23,939 bases of DNA, taken from positions 1 through 23,939 of the forward strand of contig NZ_LXET01000043.1 in NCBI RefSeq assembly GCF_001655005.1. Reading direction: 5' to 3'. Below, in pieces: positions 21,844-23,939 of this stretch. Both the position numbers and the translations under genes were made by a program. Numbering within the stretch: position 1 is the stretch's first letter; each line of letters starts with the position of its first letter. Source of the stretch: Hafnia paralvei ATCC 29927. GTDB taxonomy: Bacteria; Pseudomonadota; Gammaproteobacteria; Enterobacterales; Enterobacteriaceae. A model generated the notes under the pieces. It was not told the DNA's origin. It ran no database searches and saw only the letters and a program-made list of their open reading frames with translations.

Positions 21844-23511
21844 TTAGAAGGTTTCCCAGTTATCGCCCGCATCGGTCGCCGCAATAGCACGAGGCGCCGG
21901 AGTGGCAATCACAGGCTTAACGCTACGACTTTCGCTGATGTCTTCTTTGAAATCATGCTGGATGCGGAATACTGAAACCGCCTGCGTCAGCATGCTGGCC
22001 TGTTCTTCCAGAGCGGCAGCCGCAGATGCGGACTCTTCCACCAACGCGGCGTTCTGTTGGGTCACGCGATCCATTTCAGACACTGCCTGACCAACCTGAT
22101 CGATACCGCGACTTTGCTCATCAGAGGCCGATGCGATTTCGCCCATAATGTCCGTCACGCGAGTCACCGCACTGACAATATCGCCCATGGTTTCGCCCGC
22201 GCTTTCGACCAGCACTGACCCCATATCGACACGATTTACTGAGTCTTCAATAAGACCTTTGATTTCTTTCGCTGCCTGAGCACTGCGCTGCGCCAGATTG
22301 CGGACTTCACCCGCAACCACCGCAAACCCACGCCCCTGTTCACCGGCTCGTGCCGCTTCAACCGCCGCATTCAGTGCCAGAATATTGGTTTGGAAAGCAA
22401 TACCGTCGATGACGCTGGTGATATCAGCAATCTTCTGTGAGCTTCCTGCGATGTCGTGCATGGTTTGCACTACGTTCGCCACCACTTTGCCGCCTTTCTG
22501 TGCCGTTTCAGATGCGCTAAGCGCAAGATGGCTCGCCTGACGTGCATTTTCGGCGTTCTGTTTCACCGTTGCAGTCAGCTGTTCCATGCTGGCTGCCGTT
22601 TCTTCCAGTGAGGCCGCCTGTTGCTCGGTACGAGAAGAGAGATCGTTGTTGCCAGCTGAAATTTCGCTCGCGCCGCTGTAGATCGCATTAGCACCTTGAC
22701 GCACATTACCTACGGTGCGAACCAGTTCACCCTGCATGTGTTTTAGGCTGGCGGCGAGCTGCCCCATTTCATTGGTGCCATGCACGTCAATGCTGCGCGC
22801 CAAATCGCCGCCCGCGATATGTTTGATGCTATCGATCAGGCGATTTAGCGGAACAATCAACGTTCTTTGAATACCGAACCAGACAAGAACAATCGCAACG
22901 GCCACCAGCGCAAGCACGCCGATCAAAATCCACATTGCCATGCTGTACGAACTGTTATTGTCGTTCACCGCGTCCTGATACAAACGATCGTTTTGCACCA
23001 GATAATCGACATAACTTTTCTCAAATCCGTCTTGATAACCTTGCGTCGGCTGGTCAAAGAACTCATTGATTTTGCCGGTAGAAAGCAGTTGGATTAGCTC
23101 AGATAATGCACCGTGCAAGATGTCGTAATTACGCTTTAGCTGCTCGACAGACTCTTGGCTTTGACGTGGGTCGATAGGCAGCGCCTCGTATTCCCCCCAA
23201 CGTCCTTCCGCCTGCTGCAGAGAGGTTTTGGCAATTTGCAGCAAATCATCCACCGTCGCACCGCTACCGGTTTTATTCACATCCATCATGTAACGGATGC
23301 CCGCACGGTTAAGCGTATTTCGCGTTTGGAGTAATGCTACCCAGCTACCATTCAGCGTGGACTGCTGCTGGCGGATGGTTTGTAAAACAGTGAAGTTTTC
23401 CTTGTCGTTTTTCAGGGCGTTAAAGAACAATCCTCCGGATGTCATTTGTAAAATACCAAACAACCCCAGCACCAACAGCAAACTGGTGACAACTTTTATA
23501 CGGTTTAACAT
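21844..23511 (-). CDS. tsr: Methyl-accepting chemotaxis protein I, serine receptor Tsr
   Basis: High-abundance chemoreceptor of 555 aa that senses serine and passes the signal to CheA/CheW. The serine-site residues have E. coli Tsr numbering: R64, N68, R69, R73 (SWVALLQTRNTLNRAGIR), then F151, F152 and T156 (EFFDQPTQGYQ). HAMP follows TM2 (GGDLARSIDVHGTNEMGQL), then the signalling domain with the invariant hairpin tip. The protein ends in NWETF, the tether for CheR and CheB. The match to E. coli Tsr runs along the whole length, including the Tsr-specific ASHLALSASETAQKGGKVV. In E. coli tsr lies outside the che operon and tar takes this place. Here it is the first gene after a sigma-28 promoter. 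Confidence 0.95.
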   Translation of the reverse strand: MLNRIKVVTSLLLVLGLFGILQMTSGGLFFNALKNDKENFTVLQTIRQQQSTLNGSWVALLQTRNTLNRAGIRYMMDVNKTGSGATVDDLLQIAKTSLQQAEGRWGEYEALPIDPRQSQESVEQLKRNYDILHGALSELIQLLSTGKINEFFDQPTQGYQDGFEKSYVDYLVQNDRLYQDAVNDNNSSYSMAMWILIGVLALVAVAIVLVWFGIQRTLIVPLNRLIDSIKHIAGGDLARSIDVHGTNEMGQLAASLKHMQGELVRTVGNVRQGANAIYSGASEISAGNNDLSSRTEQQAASLEETAASMEQLTATVKQNAENARQASHLALSASETAQKGGKVVANVVQTMHDIAGSSQKIADITSVIDGIAFQTNILALNAAVEAARAGEQGRGFAVVAGEVRNLAQRSAQAAKEIKGLIEDSVNRVDMGSVLVESAGETMGDIVSAVTRVTDIMGEIASASDEQSRGIDQVGQAVSEMDRVTQQNAALVEESASAAAALEEQASMLTQAVSVFRIQHDFKEDISESRSVKPVIATPAPRAIAATDAGDNWETF

Positions 23512-23544
23512 GGTTTCTCATTCTCGGTACGTCGGATAGAAGGG

Positions 23545-23571
23545 ATATCGGCGGGGCTTTAGAAAACTTTA
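23545..23571 (-). promoter_or_regulatory. Sigma-28 (FliA) promoter of the tsr-che cluster
   Basis: On the minus strand TAAAGTTT (23571-23564), an 11-base spacer, then GCCGATAT (23552-23545). The enterobacterial FliA consensus is TAAAGTTT-N11-GCCGATAA, so only the last base differs. Its start point lies about 25-30 bases ahead of the tsr ATG. This places the receptor and che genes in the late flagellar class. Confidence 0.93.
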
Positions 23572-23939
23572 GGGGGGAATTTAGTTTAGTGGGGGGATGG
23601 GTGTTTTTTGCATGCCGAACGTTTATGGGGCACCGGTGTCATGTTTCGTTCGCCGGTCACCACTCTGCAAACATTGTGTAATATTCCGCCCGCCTGTTCA
23701 TACCGAGCGTCATTGATACCCTAGTGAGGGCGTACGGGCAGAGACCACCAGCGCGTGGTCTCTGCACTCGCGCGCTTTTATCCGAGACGCCATCTCCGCT
23801 CCGGTTTGGTATCGCCCATCCAGGGCGCCCCAAACTCCGCCGGTACATCCCTGTACCGGCGGCTCTACCTACGACCACTTAAACTAAAAAACGGCCACAC
23901 TTTTTGTTTTGATTTTGACCTTTTCCGGCACATTACCGG
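23572..23939. other. Hairpin-rich non-coding right end
   Basis: 368 bases upstream of the tsr promoter with no credible gene. A 73-codon frame on the minus strand (23878-23657) is composed of the hairpins themselves. The stretch holds a G-rich patch (23571-23598), then the structured block 23738-23862, then an AT-rich end with T-runs (23900-23930). cheW, cheA or mot genes, expected upstream of this cluster, do not appear before the window ends. Confidence 0.5.
23738..23862. repeat. Mosaic of strong hairpins (candidate intergenic repeat element)
   Basis: Three stems in 125 bases: GCAGAGACCA/TGGTCTCTGC (10 bp, 23738-23765), CGCCC/GGGCG (near 23814-23828), and CCGCCGGTAC-ATCCCT-GTACCGGCGG (10 bp, 23837-23862). 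GC content and structure differ from the flanks. The last stem with its ATCCCT loop looks like a family of repeated intergenic elements I have seen in related gammaproteobacteria, but I cannot name it. Confidence 0.55.

Noticed and set aside
23657..23878. 73-codon frame at the right end as a hypothetical protein
   Set aside because: It runs across two perfect 10-bp hairpins and has no SD; it is better explained as a structured non-coding repeat.
1..23939. tRNA, rRNA, CRISPR, insertion sequence or prophage
   Set aside because: I found no tRNA-like cloverleaf, no regularly spaced repeats, no transposase or integrase, and no phage structural genes in any frame.

Overview
The window looks like a chromosomal segment of a gammaproteobacterium of the order Enterobacterales, most likely a Hafnia-like member. 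The support is full-length ChaA, Mqo, PhoH, CheY/CheZ/CheB/CheR and Tsr proteins with enterobacterial lengths and conserved residues. The genus is inferred from memory of gene content, not from a search. I see no phage genes, transposase, CRISPR array, tRNA or rRNA.

Left part (1-7019). A quinone-linked periplasmic/membrane oxidation module is encoded on the minus strand. Malate:quinone oxidoreductase (mqo) lies downstream of a three-gene operon for an FAD-dependent, cytochrome c-linked sugar or sugar-acid dehydrogenase of the gluconate 2-dehydrogenase type (small Tat subunit, GMC flavoprotein, tri-haem cytochrome c). The operon is divergent from a TetR-family gene, and an imperfect palindrome sits inside its candidate promoter. 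Both respiratory units end in hairpins that look like terminators.

Middle part (7085-14871). This holds transport and stress genes. mgtE is preceded by an M-box magnesium riboswitch and a hairpin that covers its Shine-Dalgarno sequence. A TetR repressor is divergent from an SmvA/QacA-type efflux pump, with palindromes between them. Two DedA-family membrane proteins flank ygbA, which has an NsrR-like operator. chaA ends at a strong terminator and is followed by a convergent EamA-family transporter. Two copies of an approximately 92-bp intergenic repeat with a conserved hairpin lie downstream of the first TetR gene and of the efflux pump.

Right part (15027-23939). phoH lies about 380 bp downstream of a near-consensus Pho box. 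An NsrR-type Rrf2 regulator (plus strand) follows, and it may act on ygbA in the same window. The rest is a minus-strand chemotaxis cluster reading tsr - second receptor - cheR - cheB - cheY - cheZ. It starts from a near-perfect sigma-28 (FliA) promoter and ends in a hairpin shared with nsrR. The first receptor is Tsr by its ligand residues and NWETF tail, not Tar. The second, in the position of tap, keeps most amino-acid-binding residues but lacks the tail. The far right end is non-coding and rich in hairpins, and looks like a mosaic intergenic repeat.

No clearly new multi-gene system is visible. The least explained parts are the structured intergenic repeats, the long leader of phoH, the SD-masking hairpin behind the M-box, and the substrate of the three-subunit dehydrogenase.
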